Assembly (NCBI GenBank): GCA_030696315.1 | Contig: JAUYSM010000109.1 | Location: 16,702-80,701, forward strand | Direction of reading: 5' to 3' | Length of the DNA stretch: 64,000 bases | Source: Pseudohongiella sp. | GTDB lineage: Bacteria; Pseudomonadota; Gammaproteobacteria; Pseudomonadales; Pseudohongiellaceae | In this document: piece after piece, positions 8,028 to 17,479 of the stretch | How the letters are laid out: each line of letters starts with the position of its first letter | Numbering within the stretch: position 1 is the first letter of the stretch | Program-made: the position numbers and the translations under genes | The notes under the pieces: model-generated | The model's database searches: none | The model's input: only the letters and a program-made list of their open reading frames with translations | Told to the model about the DNA's origin: nothing

Positions 8028-9221
8028 TCAAACCATCTCAATCGCGACCGCAACGGCCTCACCACCACCAATACACAAACTCGCCACACCTTTAGTCTTG
8101 CCCAGTTTTTTCAGCGCGTACATTAAGGTCACAATAATCCGCGTGCCCGATGCGCCTACCGGATGGCCCAGCGCACAGGCGCCGCCGTGAATGTTGACTT
8201 TGCTGTGATCAAGCTCAAGCTCACGCATCGCCAGCATGGGCACCATGGCAAAGGCTTCGTTGATTTCCCACAAGTCGACATCGGCAGTGGTCCAGCCCGC
8301 ACGTGCCAGGACTTTTTCAATCGCACCAATCGGCGCAATAGTGAATTCACTGGGGTGACGTGCGTGGCTGGCCTGCGCAACAATGCGTGCCATGGGTGTT
8401 AAACCTTTTTCTTGTGCCGTGCTTTCACGCATCAGCACTATTGCAGCCGCGCCATCAGAAATCGACGAAGAATTGGCGGCCGTAATGGTGCCATCCGCCG
8501 AAAATGCTGGACGCAGTTGCGGAATTTTGTCGGCGTTGGCTTTGCCGGGTTGCTCGTCGTGCAGGATGACTGTGTCGGTTTTGCCGGCTTTAACCGGCAC
8601 GCCGACAGATTCTGCATCAAACCAACCATGCTTGATGGCATCCTGTGCACGGGTTAGTGAGGCAATGGAATAATCATCCATGTCTTTGCGTGTAAGACCG
8701 TGTTTGTCCGCGGTTTCCTGCGCAAAACTGCCCATCAGGCGGCCGGTGTAGGCATCTTCCAGTCCATCCAGAAACATGTGATCTTTGAGTTCACCATGAC
8801 CGAGACGCAATCCGCCACGCGCTTTGGGAATCAGGTAGGGAGCCTGAGTCATATTTTCGATGCCGCCAGCCAGAATGGCATCAGCGCTGCCGGCCAGAAT
8901 CTGATCCACACCCATCATCACGGTTTTCATGCCGGAACCGCACATCTTGTTGACGGTGGTGCATGGCGTTGTCACAGGCAGGCCGGCTCCCAACGCAACC
9001 TGACGCGCCGGTGCCTGAGCGAGACCCGCCGGTAATACGCAGCCCATCAATACATCATCAATGACATTGTCATGTTTGTCCGGGTGCAGACCGGCGCGTT
9101 CCAGCGCGGCACGTGCGGCCAAGACGCCGAGTGCTGGTGCAGTGACACTGCTGAAGACACCCTGAAATCCACCAATAGGCGTGCGCGCGCCACCCAGAAT
9201 CACAACTGAATCTTTGCTCAT
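8028..9221 (-). CDS. acetyl-CoA C-acyltransferase (thiolase)
   Basis: This 397-residue thiolase carries all three signature regions: the acyl-enzyme Cys C94 in NKMCGSGMKT, the His in HGGACALGHPVGASG, and the second Cys in LCIGGGEAVAVAIE near the C-terminus. Length and motifs match degradative and biosynthetic acetyl-CoA acetyltransferases (AtoB/PhaA class), which condense or cleave acetoacetyl-CoA. It lies 14 bp downstream of the LiuR-like regulator on the same strand and is probably cotranscribed. That suggests a role in breaking down branched-chain amino acids or acyl-CoAs, since leucine ends as acetoacetate and acetyl-CoA. Chain-length preference cannot be read from sequence alone. Confidence 0.92.
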   Translation of the reverse strand: MSKDSVVILGGARTPIGGFQGVFSSVTAPALGVLAARAALERAGLHPDKHDNVIDDVLMGCVLPAGLAQAPARQVALGAGLPVTTPCTTVNKMCGSGMKTVMMGVDQILAGSADAILAGGIENMTQAPYLIPKARGGLRLGHGELKDHMFLDGLEDAYTGRLMGSFAQETADKHGLTRKDMDDYSIASLTRAQDAIKHGWFDAESVGVPVKAGKTDTVILHDEQPGKANADKIPQLRPAFSADGTITAANSSSISDGAAAIVLMRESTAQEKGLTPMARIVAQASHARHPSEFTIAPIGAIEKVLARAGWTTADVDLWEINEAFAMVPMLAMRELELDHSKVNIHGGACALGHPVGASGTRIIVTLMYALKKLGKTKGVASLCIGGGEAVAVAIEMV

Positions 9222-9235
9222 GCTCTAAAACCTTT

Positions 9236-9694
9236 TTAGTGATTGCTTCTCATCTGACGCAGGCGTGTACGACACTGCGACTCGAATTCTTTCAGTTCAT
9301 GCAGACTGAGCTGAATATCTTCCATTTGCTGGCGCAATACCTGTTTGCGTGCTTCCACTTTATCCAGCACATGTCTCAACTGGGCCAGTTCACCGGTCGC
9401 TGAATCATACAGCTCAAACATTTCGCGGATTTCTTCCAGCGCAAACCCCAGGCGTTTGCCGCGCAGGATGAGTTTGAGACGGGTGTGATCGCGCTGGCTG
9501 TATAGGCGATTACGGCCATCACGGTCGGGATTGAGCAGGCCCTCGCTTTCGTAGAAACGAATGGCGCGGGTAGTGATATCAAACTCTTTGGCCAATTCGG
9601 AAATGGTGTAGAGCTTGTGCCCATGGTTGTCGCGTGGATCGAGCGCGTTGCTGCGCAGGAAGCTGTCACTGAGTATTTGTGTTAGATCTGACAT
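9236..9694 (-). CDS. liuR: MerR-family regulator, LiuR-like
   Basis: This 152-residue protein has a MerR-type winged helix over about residues 28-95 (YTISELAKEFDITTRAIRFY) followed by a C-terminal dimerisation helix with heptads (about 105-145). The DNA-binding region reads almost like LiuR, which controls isovalerate/leucine degradation genes in gammaproteobacteria. The ATG at 9694 is chosen because the family alignment begins there; an upstream in-frame start would add residues encoded across the operator. A perfect 16-bp palindrome sits 20 bp before the start and also in front of the divergent icmF. The protein probably regulates itself, the thiolase and icmF. Confidence 0.87.
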   Translation of the reverse strand: MSDLTQILSDSFLRSNALDPRDNHGHKLYTISELAKEFDITTRAIRFYESEGLLNPDRDGRNRLYSQRDHTRLKLILRGKRLGFALEEIREMFELYDSATGELAQLRHVLDKVEARKQVLRQQMEDIQLSLHELKEFESQCRTRLRQMRSNH

Positions 9695-9714
9695 AGACTG
9701 ATCTTCGATTGACG

Positions 9715-9730
9715 TTGACGTTAACGTCAA
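9715..9730. promoter_or_regulatory. perfect palindrome, likely LiuR operator between liuR and icmF
   Basis: TTGACGTTAACGTCAA is a perfect 16-bp palindrome, preceded by an additional TTGACG half at 9709-9714. It lies between the divergent starts at 9694 and 9801. The shape is like described LiuR sites in gammaproteobacteria as I recall them. Binding is inferred from position and from the identity of the neighbouring regulator. Confidence 0.7.
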
Positions 9731-9800
9731 TATAATAATCCAGCATCGCATTCAGTTCAATTTATGGTTTTGGCGCTCTTGATGAGCCCGGGAGTCAGTC

Positions 9801-12800
9801 GTGTCCTCAGTTGTATCCATCCGGCCAGATCTGGCATCCGCAGCTACTGCGTCTGACACCCATGCCCAGCCTCAAAGCGCGCTTTACCCTCGTTTTATAA
9901 CCGCAGCCAGTCTGTTTGACGGCCATGATGCCGCCATCAACATCATGCGCCGTATGCTGCAGGCCTCGGGCGCTGAGGTGATACATCTTGCGCATAACCG
10001 ATCTGTGCAGGAGGTGGTGGAGGCTGCTTTGCAGGAGGACGCACAGGCCATAGCCATCAGCTCCTATCAGGGCGGGCACATCGAATACTTCAAATACATG
10101 GTGGATATGCTGCGTGAGCGCGGCGCCGGCCATATTCAGGTGTTTGGTGGCGGGGGCGGTGTGATTATCCCCAGCGAATTAAAAGAGTTACATGCTTATG
10201 GCGTCAGTCGGCTGTATTCGCCGGAAGATGGTCAGACCATGGGGCTGCAAGGCATGATTGACGACATCATGCAGCGGGTAGCCAACGGGTCGCGCGGTCC
10301 GCTGGTCACTCACGCAGCTGACCTGGCAGGCGGTGATCGTTTGCAGTTGTCGCGGCTGATCAGTGCGCTGGAAAATGCTCAGGTGGATGAGGCCGGCAAA
10401 CAACAGTTGCATACGCTGGCGCAAAAAGTGTCTGCCAACGTGCCTGTACTGGGTATTACCGGTACCGGCGGCGCCGGCAAATCATCACTCACCGATGAAC
10501 TGATTCTGCGTTTTCGTCAGGACAGTGATGATACTTTAAAAATTGCGGTATTGGCGATTGATCCGACCCGCCGCCGAACCGGTGGCGCCTTGCTGGGTGA
10601 CCGTGTGCGCATGAACGCGATATATCATCCCTCGGTGTATATGCGTTCGATTGCAACCCGGCGTTCTGAAACCGAAGTGCCAAGCTACATGCGCGATATT
10701 ATTGCGGCAGTGCGCGTGTCGGGTTTTGATCTGGTGATTGTGGAAACGCCCGGCATTGGTCAGGGAGATGCTGGCATTGTGCCTTACGTGGATGCCTCTC
10801 TGTATGTGATGACACCGGAGTTCGGCGCAGCCAGTCAGCTTGAAAAAATCGACATGCTGGACTATGCCGATGTGATCGCCATCAACAAATATGATCGCAA
10901 AGGCGGAGAAGACGCGCTGCGTGATGTCAGCAAACAGGTGCAACGCAATCGTTTGGCGTTTGATAAACCCACTGAGGCCATGCCGGTGTTTGGTTCTATT
11001 GCCTCACGCTTTAATGATGATGGTGTCACCGCCTTGTATCAGGGTTTGATGCCGGTGCTGCGTGACAAAGGTTTAAAAGCCTTTGAGGGTAAACTCGCGC
11101 GTGTATCAACACGCACATCAACCCGTCAGTCAGCCATTGTGCCGCCGCAGCGTCAGCGCTATCTGGCAGAGATTGCGGAGACCGTGCGCAATTACCGTCG
11201 TCATGTTGAACAACAAGCGGTGCTGGCGCGTGAAGTACAGCAACTGCAGGCGACGGCACAAATGTTAAGCAAAAATGGTCAGGTAACCGACAGTGTGCAG
11301 GCCCTGATCAAACAGCGCGAGTCTTTGCAGCATGGTGAGTGCAAAATTTTGCTGGAGCAATGGCCGCAGCTGCAAGCTGAATACGTCGCAGATGAGTTGA
11401 TTACAGAAATTCGTGGCAAACAGATGCGCACAGAATTGACCTGGACCAGTATGTCCGGCACCCGTGTGCCCAAAGTGGCACTGCCGCGTTTTAACGACCA
11501 CGGTGATGTGTTGCGCTGGCTGATGCTGGAAAACGTGCCGGGTCGCTTCCCATATACTGCTGGTGTATTCCCGTTTAAACGTGAAGGTGAAGATCCCACA
11601 CGGATGTTTGCCGGTGAAGGCGATGCTTTCCGCACCAATCGTCGTTTTAAAGCCTTGTCAGAGCACTCCGATGCCAAGCGTCTGTCGACTGCGTTTGACT
11701 CTGTAACCTTGTACGGTTTTGACCCGGATGAACGCCCGGACATTTATGGCAAAGTGGGCAACTCCGGTGTGTCAATTGCGACTCTCGACGACATGAAGGC
11801 CTTATACGATGGATTTGATTTATGCCATCCGTCGACCTCGGTGTCCATGACCATCAACGGTCCGGCACCCACCATTCTGGCCATGTTCCTTAATACTGCG
11901 ATTGCGCAGCAGATGGCTGTGTTTAAAGCACAACATGGGCGCGAACCCGATGCCGCTGAATCCATGCAGGTAAAAGCAAAAACACTGGAGTCGGTGCGCG
12001 GCACCGTGCAGGCCGATATTCTGAAAGAGGATCAGGGGCAGAACACCTGCATATTCTCCACGGAATTCAGCCTGAAACTGATGGGCGATATCCAGCAATA
12101 TTTTATTGCCAACAAAGTGCGCAATTTTTATTCGGTGTCTATTTCGGGTTATCACATTGCCGAAGCCGGCGCTAACCCGATTTCGCAACTGGCGTTTACG
12201 CTGTCCAACGGCTTTACTTTCGTGGAAGCCTGGCTGGCGCGTGGCATGCACATTGATGACTTTGCCCAGAACCTGTCGTTCTTTTTCTCCAACGGTATGG
12301 ACCCTGAATACACTGTGCTGGGTCGCGTCGCGCGACGTATCTGGTCAACAACCATGCGCGAAAAATACGGTGCCAACGAGCGTAGCCAGAAACTCAAATA
12401 CCACATTCAGACCTCAGGGCGATCCTTGCACGCACAGGAGATGTCCTTCAACGATATCCGCACCACGCTGCAGGCCTTGATCGCGATTTATGACAACTGC
12501 AACAGTCTGCACACCAATGCATACGATGAAGCGGTGACTACACCCACCGAAGAATCCGTGCGCCGTGCGATGGCGATTCAGCTCATCATCAACAAAGAAT
12601 GGGGGCTGTCCAAAAACGAAAACCCCAATCAAGGCGCGTTTATCATCGATGAACTGACGGATCTGCTTGAAGAAGCTGTGATGCTGGAATTCGAGCGCAT
12701 CGCCGAACGCGGTGGTGTGTTGGGAGCGATGGAAACCGGTTATCAGCGCGGCCGGATTCAGGATGAGTCCATGTACTATGAACATAAAAAACACGACGGC

Positions 12801-13103
12801 TCATTGCCGATTGTGGGCGTTAATACCTACCTCAATCCCCACGGCGATGGCAATGACGGCGAATTCTCCATTGCGTTGGCACGCTCCACCGATGACGAAA
12901 AGCAAAACCAGATCCGACGATTGCGTGACTTTCACCAGCGTCATCAATCCGAATCAGAACGTGCCATTGAGCGACTGAAACAAGCAGCCATCCACGACCA
13001 GAACGTGTTTGAAGTGCTGATGGACGCTGTGCAGTATTGCTCGCTCGGCCAGATCACCAATGCATTTTTTGAGGTGGGTGGCCAGTACCGCAGAAACATG
13101 TGA
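9801..13103 (+). CDS. icmF: fused isobutyryl-CoA mutase IcmF (B12-dependent)
   Basis: This 1100-residue protein fuses three parts. First is a B12-binding domain (about 30-165; D-G-H with H42 as lower cobalt ligand). Next is a MeaB-type GTPase chaperone (Walker [13 protein letters not shown] near 217-228, then [10 protein letters not shown]). Last is a mutase TIM barrel (about 560-1100). Two residues that separate isobutyryl-CoA from methylmalonyl-CoA mutases follow the IcmF pattern: Phe in [10 protein letters not shown] (about 590) and Gln in KEDQGQNT (about 745). It interconverts isobutyryl-CoA and n-butyryl-CoA, and relatives also act on isovaleryl/pivalyl-CoA. The GTG start has GGAG 7 bases upstream. 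It diverges from liuR across the shared palindrome, so branched-chain acyl-CoA use is the likely context. Confidence 0.95.
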   Translation: MSSVVSIRPDLASAATASDTHAQPQSALYPRFITAASLFDGHDAAINIMRRMLQASGAEVIHLAHNRSVQEVVEAALQEDAQAIAISSYQGGHIEYFKYMVDMLRERGAGHIQVFGGGGGVIIPSELKELHAYGVSRLYSPEDGQTMGLQGMIDDIMQRVANGSRGPLVTHAADLAGGDRLQLSRLISALENAQVDEAGKQQLHTLAQKVSANVPVLGITGTGGAGKSSLTDELILRFRQDSDDTLKIAVLAIDPTRRRTGGALLGDRVRMNAIYHPSVYMRSIATRRSETEVPSYMRDIIAAVRVSGFDLVIVETPGIGQGDAGIVPYVDASLYVMTPEFGAASQLEKIDMLDYADVIAINKYDRKGGEDALRDVSKQVQRNRLAFDKPTEAMPVFGSIASRFNDDGVTALYQGLMPVLRDKGLKAFEGKLARVSTRTSTRQSAIVPPQRQRYLAEIAETVRNYRRHVEQQAVLAREVQQLQATAQMLSKNGQVTDSVQALIKQRESLQHGECKILLEQWPQLQAEYVADELITEIRGKQMRTELTWTSMSGTRVPKVALPRFNDHGDVLRWLMLENVPGRFPYTAGVFPFKREGEDPTRMFAGEGDAFRTNRRFKALSEHSDAKRLSTAFDSVTLYGFDPDERPDIYGKVGNSGVSIATLDDMKALYDGFDLCHPSTSVSMTINGPAPTILAMFLNTAIAQQMAVFKAQHGREPDAAESMQVKAKTLESVRGTVQADILKEDQGQNTCIFSTEFSLKLMGDIQQYFIANKVRNFYSVSISGYHIAEAGANPISQLAFTLSNGFTFVEAWLARGMHIDDFAQNLSFFFSNGMDPEYTVLGRVARRIWSTTMREKYGANERSQKLKYHIQTSGRSLHAQEMSFNDIRTTLQALIAIYDNCNSLHTNAYDEAVTTPTEESVRRAMAIQLIINKEWGLSKNENPNQGAFIIDELTDLLEEAVMLEFERIAERGGVLGAMETGYQRGRIQDESMYYEHKKHDGSLPIVGVNTYLNPHGDGNDGEFSIALARSTDDEKQNQIRRLRDFHQRHQSESERAIERLKQAAIHDQNVFEVLMDAVQYCSLGQITNAFFEVGGQYRRNM

Positions 13104-13104
13104 G

Positions 13105-13133
13105 CGCCGTTTTTGCAGGAGCAAAAAACGGCG
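13105..13133. terminator. hairpin between icmF and the VOC gene
   Basis: A 12-bp arm (13105-13116) and a 13-base arm (13121-13133) pair through CGCCG and a T/A run with one bulged base, around a four-base loop. It sits between two convergent genes and carries A/T runs on both sides of the loop, so it could serve both strands. Confidence 0.55.
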
Positions 13134-13140
13134 ATCCTGT

Positions 13141-13554
13141 TCAGACCCAGGGATTGTAACTGCCTACCGCCCAGAGATGCCCTTCGGGATCCCGGCAGGA
13201 AAATCCCCTTCCACCGTAATCTTTGTCCTCAATGTCCAACACAATAGTGCCGCCATGTTTTTTTACTAATTGATAGACCGCGTCAGGATCATCGACCTGC
13301 AATGATGGGCTCTGAGTTTCAGCAAAATCTATTTCATCAGGTTGCCGGATCAATGTAGCCCACGGCTGATTTGATTCTGTACCACGGGTTGATCCTAACA
13401 TCAGCATGCCTGCGCCCCGAGTGAGTTCAGCATGTGCGACCTTTTCTCCATCCAAATAGACGGCTTTTTTGCTGAAACCGAACACGGTGCACAACCAGTC
13501 AATCATGGCGGGTGCATCGCGGTACAGCAGACAGGGGACAATGGTAGAAGCCAT
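13141..13554 (-). CDS. VOC family protein (glyoxalase/PhnB-like)
   Basis: This 137-residue protein has the two beta-alpha-beta-beta-beta halves of the vicinal-oxygen-chelate fold. It begins with STIVPCLLYRDAPAMIDWLCTVFGF and ends with FSCRDPEGHLWAVGSYNPW, the usual second-half signature with a candidate metal-ligand Glu. The substrate is not determinable, since the superfamily includes lyases, dioxygenases, resistance proteins and binding proteins. It is convergent with icmF and about 80 bp from the AraC-type gene on the same strand. No link to either is evident. Confidence 0.82.
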   Translation of the reverse strand: MASTIVPCLLYRDAPAMIDWLCTVFGFSKKAVYLDGEKVAHAELTRGAGMLMLGSTRGTESNQPWATLIRQPDEIDFAETQSPSLQVDDPDAVYQLVKKHGGTIVLDIEDKDYGGRGFSCRDPEGHLWAVGSYNPWV

Positions 13555-13637
13555 CAGATGATCTCCGTGATCAGAAGTTTTTGGTCAGTGATGTCAGTGT
13601 AAAGGGAGCAATTTGCCTGTCTTGTAAAAAAACGAAA

Positions 13638-14486
13638 TCATGACACTGCGACGTGATTTTCAAACTCACCAATTAATGGCAGATAACTGGTCGGCGTAAA
13701 ACCCGAAAAATCTCTGAACTCTCGGGAAAAATGTGCCTGATCGTAGTATCCATAACGCAGTGCAAGGTCAGTCCAGTCGATCAGACCTTTTGATTTATGC
13801 AGATGACTGACTACCTGGCGGAACCGCAGAAGACGGGCAAAACGTTTGGGTGTCATGCCGGTCTCAAGCTCAAACAGGCGGGTCAGCCTTCGACTGCCTA
13901 CGTTGCCGCTTTGCAGACACTCTTCCACTCTGATGCTGCCGGGATTATTTTGAATCTTGTCAAGCGCGTACTGGACAGCGGAATGCCGTTGCAGAGGTTT
14001 GTGCAATTTGCGCAGCAGTACTTGCTCCAGAACAAGCAATGCCAACGAAGGTGTTTTCGCCAGCAACAATTGTTCACGCAGACTTTCAGCATCCTGTCCC
14101 CAGAGGTCTTTCAGTGACAGATGGGTATTCAGCAATTCATCCTGGGCTGCTTTTACAAATGGCCAGGCACCACCGGGGCGGAAATTGACCCCCGCTACAT
14201 AAATCTGTTCCCGGGTATCAATCACAAAAGGGCGCATGTGCGCACCATCAAAGCCGCAGCCGTCGAGGCGCTGGCTCAAGGTATTATCACTACTTTTGTA
14301 AATGCGGGTCTCGTCTTCGAGCAGGTTGAAAATCAGGCCCGGTGCACCAGTTGGCAAAATGCGATCAAATCCGCTTGGTCTGGGCGCTCCAGACCAGATC
14401 CACAAATTCTCAATATAGAGGGAGAGGGCTTGGGGCACCTGCCGGGTGATAAAAAACTGCGAAGAATGGCCGCCGATGTCTGTCAT
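13638..14486 (-). CDS. AraC-family transcriptional regulator
   Basis: This 282-residue regulator has an N-terminal effector-type domain (about 1-150; LPTGAPGLIFNL, VAGVNFRPGGAWPFV) of the kind common in small AraC proteins of proteobacteria. Its C-terminal AraC HTH pair spans about 175-275 (RRLTRLFELETGMTPKRFARLLRFRQVV, then YYDQAHFSREFRDFSGFTPTSYL). The ATG at 14486 is preferred; the frame is open further upstream, but the extra residues look unlike the family. It diverges from the TauE/SafE-like gene with about 170 bp between starts and may regulate that gene or the VOC gene. The effector is unknown. Confidence 0.85.
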   Translation of the reverse strand: MTDIGGHSSQFFITRQVPQALSLYIENLWIWSGAPRPSGFDRILPTGAPGLIFNLLEDETRIYKSSDNTLSQRLDGCGFDGAHMRPFVIDTREQIYVAGVNFRPGGAWPFVKAAQDELLNTHLSLKDLWGQDAESLREQLLLAKTPSLALLVLEQVLLRKLHKPLQRHSAVQYALDKIQNNPGSIRVEECLQSGNVGSRRLTRLFELETGMTPKRFARLLRFRQVVSHLHKSKGLIDWTDLALRYGYYDQAHFSREFRDFSGFTPTSYLPLIGEFENHVAVS

Positions 14487-14657
14487 GACAGAATTTTTTT
14501 GTCCCGGGCAGTTTGAAGAATTTTTTTTACTACTCAAGATAGTTGCACAGAGCGAATGCAGGGCACAATTATTTTTATGGCCGGTCGGAAATCCTTCGTT
14601 GCAGGGAGCATTCAATTTTTGCATGATTGCACCCTGTTTGGATTGAGTGCTGGAACT

Positions 14658-15461
14658 ATGTTAGACCTGTGGTTGTTAGCCTATGTGCTGCTGGGTGTTG
14701 TCACCGGATTTTTAGCCGGCCTGTTTGGCATTGGTGGTGGCGCTGTTATGGTGCCGGTGCTTACCGTGATGTTTGCCGCGCAGGGTTTTGCACCCGATTA
14801 TATTGTGCATCTGGCGCTAGGCACCTCCATGGCCACCATTATTCCTACCTCGCTCTCCAGTATGCGTGCCCATCACAAACACGGTGCGGTGTTATGGCCT
14901 GCGGTGCGCGGGTTAGCCCCCGGTATTTTGCTGGGAACCTTTGCGGCGACATTTCTGGCGGCAATGTTATCGCCGCGTCCGCTGGCGATCTTTTTCTGCA
15001 TTTTTATGAGTTATGTGGCGGCGCAGATGATTCTGAACCGTAAACCCAGTCCCTCACGACAACTGCCCGGCGCCATCGGGCTGGCGTCAGTCGGTGCGGG
15101 TATTGGCAGTATCTCTGCGCTGGTTGCGATTGGTGGAGGCACCATGACAGTGCCGTTTCTGACCTGGTGCAATGTGCGTCTGCAAACCGCGATCGGAACC
15201 TCGGCTGCGGTCGGTTTGCCGATAGCCCTTGCTGGCACTACCGGCTATCTGATCAACGGCTGGGGCATGGCAGGGCTGCCAGACAACACACTCGGATTTG
15301 TCTACTGGCCGGCGGTGTTGACGATGGCTGCCGCCAGTTTATTCTCGGCGCCTCTAGGTGCAAAACTGGCGCATAAATTGCCAGTGGCCACACTTAAAAA
15401 ATTGTTCGCTGCACTGATTATTGTGCTGGCGATGCAGATGCTCAGAACGGTCATCGCTTGA
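14658..15461 (+). CDS. TSUP family permease (sulfite exporter TauE/SafE)
   Basis: A membrane protein of 267 residues with eight or so hydrophobic helices. Each half has the TauE/SafE signature: GFLAGLFGIGGGAVMVPVL near residues 15-33, and an internal repeat GIGSISALVAIGGGTMTVPFL near 152-172. Family members move sulfite, sulfonates, sulfoacetate or related organic anions. The ATG at 14658 starts just before the first helix and agrees with the family. It is followed after 12 bp by the EVE gene, so the two may share a transcript. The substrate is not determinable. Confidence 0.88.
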   Translation: MLDLWLLAYVLLGVVTGFLAGLFGIGGGAVMVPVLTVMFAAQGFAPDYIVHLALGTSMATIIPTSLSSMRAHHKHGAVLWPAVRGLAPGILLGTFAATFLAAMLSPRPLAIFFCIFMSYVAAQMILNRKPSPSRQLPGAIGLASVGAGIGSISALVAIGGGTMTVPFLTWCNVRLQTAIGTSAAVGLPIALAGTTGYLINGWGMAGLPDNTLGFVYWPAVLTMAAASLFSAPLGAKLAHKLPVATLKKLFAALIIVLAMQMLRTVIA

Positions 15462-15473
15462 AGGAGTTGACTC

Positions 15474-15929
15474 ATGGCCAAGTGGCTCGCCAAAACCGAA
15501 CCCTCAGAATGCAGCATCGATGATTTTGCCAGGCACCCGGACAAACCCATTGTCTGGGAAGGCGTTCGCAATTATCAGGCGCGTAACTTTTTGCGCGATA
15601 TGAAAATTGCTGATGAAATTTTTATTTATCACTCAAGCTGCAAACACATTGGCATTGCCGGCATTGTAAAAGTTGTGCGCGAGGCTTATCCAGATCCGGC
15701 ACAGTTCGACGAATCGTCAGCGTATTTTGATGCCAAAAGCCCAAAGGACAATCCGCGCTGGAGTGCTGTCGACATGAGTTTTGTCTGCAAATTTCCTCAG
15801 ATCATTAGCCTCGATCAACTGAAGTCGATGCCTGAACTGGAATACTTGTCACTGGTGCAAAAAGGCAACCGTCTGTCGGTGATGCCGGTCAGCGATGCGG
15901 AATGGAAAGCCATCAAGTCACTCGTGTAA
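15474..15929 (+). CDS. EVE domain protein
   Basis: This 151-residue protein is a single EVE domain of the PUA-like fold: AKWLAKTEPSECSIDDF at the start, WEGVRNYQARNFLRDM, IFIYHSSC, then GIAGIVKVVREAYPDP and the distal VSDAEWKAIKSLV. EVE domains bind modified bases in DNA or RNA and are often found with restriction or RNA-modification genes. Here it is a stand-alone copy like the common bacterial thymocyte-nuclear-protein-1 type. The GGAG site 7 bp upstream fits the ATG. No restriction gene is nearby, so a housekeeping role is likelier than defence. Confidence 0.92.
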   Translation: MAKWLAKTEPSECSIDDFARHPDKPIVWEGVRNYQARNFLRDMKIADEIFIYHSSCKHIGIAGIVKVVREAYPDPAQFDESSAYFDAKSPKDNPRWSAVDMSFVCKFPQIISLDQLKSMPELEYLSLVQKGNRLSVMPVSDAEWKAIKSLV

Positions 15930-15966
15930 GGTGCTTGCTGGCAGGTTTTTGACGCGGCAGACTGGT

Positions 15967-16003
15967 CACAGCGGATGCCAATTTACTCGCGACATCCGCT
16001 GTG
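15967..16003. terminator. hairpin between the EVE gene and dadA
   Basis: CACAGCGGATG (15967-15977) and CATCCGCTGTG (15993-16003) form a perfect 11-bp stem with a 15-base loop. It lies between convergent genes, 38 and 35 bp from their stop codons. It lacks a T run, so it could be a factor-assisted terminator or an RNA-stabilising structure. Confidence 0.45.
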
Positions 16004-16037
16004 GAAACCTTATGGTGACGTCTGACCGTTAATCGTC

Positions 16038-17336
16038 TTAATGCGCAGGCACAGGGTCAAATCCATTGCCCGCTCGCTTGCCAGATTCATACCGATCAAT
16101 GCCATAACCGTCCGCACTGATGGCGGTTTTGCGGCCACTGATCAAATCTGCCAGCAAGCTCGCCGAACCGCAGGACATTGTCCAGCCCAGTGTGCCATGG
16201 CCTGTGTTGAGGTACAGGTTTGACAGTCTGGTTGCGCCAACGACGGGTGTGCCATCCGGTGTCATCGGACGCAATCCGGTCCAGTATGTGGCGTTTTTGA
16301 TGTCGCCTGCACCAGGGAACAGATCGTCCAGCACCATGCGCAAAGTGCCCAGCGGGCGATCGCGTAGTCGGGTGTCAAAACCTGCCAGTTCCGCCATGCC
16401 ACCCACACGAATCCGGTCATTAAAACGCGTGATCGCAATTTTGTAGGTTTCATCCATGATGGTTGATACCGGTGCATGGCTGGCGCCGCTGACAGTGGCT
16501 GTCATGGAATACCCCTTCACCGGGTAAACCGGAAGATTTATGCCCAGCGGCTTCAGCAAGTGCGGTGAATAACTGCCAAGCGCCAACACATAACGGTCGG
16601 CCGTGATGGCTTTTTCACCCACACGTACGCCGGTGATGCGCTGGCCATCACTGAGCAGTTCATCCATCGCTACACCGTATTGGAACTTGACGCCCAGCGC
16701 TTCACACTGCTGAGCCAGGCGTGTCGTAAACAGGTGGCAGTCACCGGTTTCGTCGCGCGGCAAACGCAGGCCGCCCACAATTTTGTTAGCGCTGTTGGCC
16801 AGGCCCGGCTCAACGGCAATACAGGCTGCGCGGTCCAATACTTCAAACGGCACGCCACATTCCTTGAGCACGGCAATGTCTTTAGCAGCCGCATCCATTT
16901 GTTTTTGGGTTCTGAACACCTGCAAGGTGCCCAGTTCACGGTGCTCGTAGTCCAAACCGGTCTGCTGGCGAAGATCCATCAGGCAATCGCGGCTGTACTC
17001 AGCCAGCCGCATCATGCGTGACTTGTTCACTGCGTAGCTGTTGCTGTTGCACTGCATCAGCATCTGCCACATCCAACGGTACTGTGACAGGTCAGCGGTA
17101 GGTCGCACAGCCAGAGGCGCGTGTTTGGCCAACATCCACTGAATGGCTTTAACGGGAACGCCAGGCGCTGCCCACGGCGCAGAGTAACCGGGGGAAATCA
17201 TACCGGCATTGGCAAAGCTGGTTTCCAGTGCCGGGCCGGGCTGGCGATCAATCACGGTCACCTCGTGGCCGGCGTTTGCCAGATACCACGCGCTGGTGAT
17301 GCCAATGACACCGCTACCCAAAACCAGAACTTTCAT
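16038..17336 (-). CDS. dadA: D-amino acid dehydrogenase
   Basis: This 432-residue FAD oxidoreductase opens with the Rossmann motif [24 protein letters not shown] and carries the DadA segments [22 protein letters not shown] and [11 protein letters not shown], with [14 protein letters not shown] near the C-terminus. The enzyme oxidises D-amino acids, mainly D-alanine, at the inner membrane, giving the keto acid and passing electrons to quinone. It is divergently transcribed from an Lrp/AsnC regulator, as dadA is from dadR in pseudomonads. The alanine racemase dadX that often follows dadA is not present here; the next gene downstream is convergent. Confidence 0.94.
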   Translation of the reverse strand: MKVLVLGSGVIGITSAWYLANAGHEVTVIDRQPGPALETSFANAGMISPGYSAPWAAPGVPVKAIQWMLAKHAPLAVRPTADLSQYRWMWQMLMQCNSNSYAVNKSRMMRLAEYSRDCLMDLRQQTGLDYEHRELGTLQVFRTQKQMDAAAKDIAVLKECGVPFEVLDRAACIAVEPGLANSANKIVGGLRLPRDETGDCHLFTTRLAQQCEALGVKFQYGVAMDELLSDGQRITGVRVGEKAITADRYVLALGSYSPHLLKPLGINLPVYPVKGYSMTATVSGASHAPVSTIMDETYKIAITRFNDRIRVGGMAELAGFDTRLRDRPLGTLRMVLDDLFPGAGDIKNATYWTGLRPMTPDGTPVVGATRLSNLYLNTGHGTLGWTMSCGSASLLADLISGRKTAISADGYGIDRYESGKRAGNGFDPVPAH

Positions 17337-17420
17337 CGCACACTCCTGAAGTGAAAAAGTACAACCTTGATGGCGCTATTGTAAGAGCGCTGGCATAAGT
17401 GTATTTTCTGTATTAAAGGA

Positions 17421-17448
17421 ATATCGCAGGAATTTATCCTGCTGATAT
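17421..17448. promoter_or_regulatory. near-perfect inverted repeat, candidate Lrp-type operator
   Basis: ATATCGCAGGA and TCCTGCTGATAT face each other around five bases. The arms pair completely except for one extra base in the right arm. The repeat lies between the divergent dadA and Lrp/AsnC genes, about 30 bp before the regulator start. Related short repeats (GGCATAAG upstream, CTTATAGC downstream) flank it. Confidence 0.5.
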
Positions 17449-17479
17449 GGCTTATAGCGAAATAAAGGTTTGAAAAAAC

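Noticed and set aside
14487..14657. Extended starts for the AraC-type and TauE-type genes across their divergent gap
   Set aside because: Both frames remain open into the gap by chance. The residues added are low in family character and would leave no promoter space.
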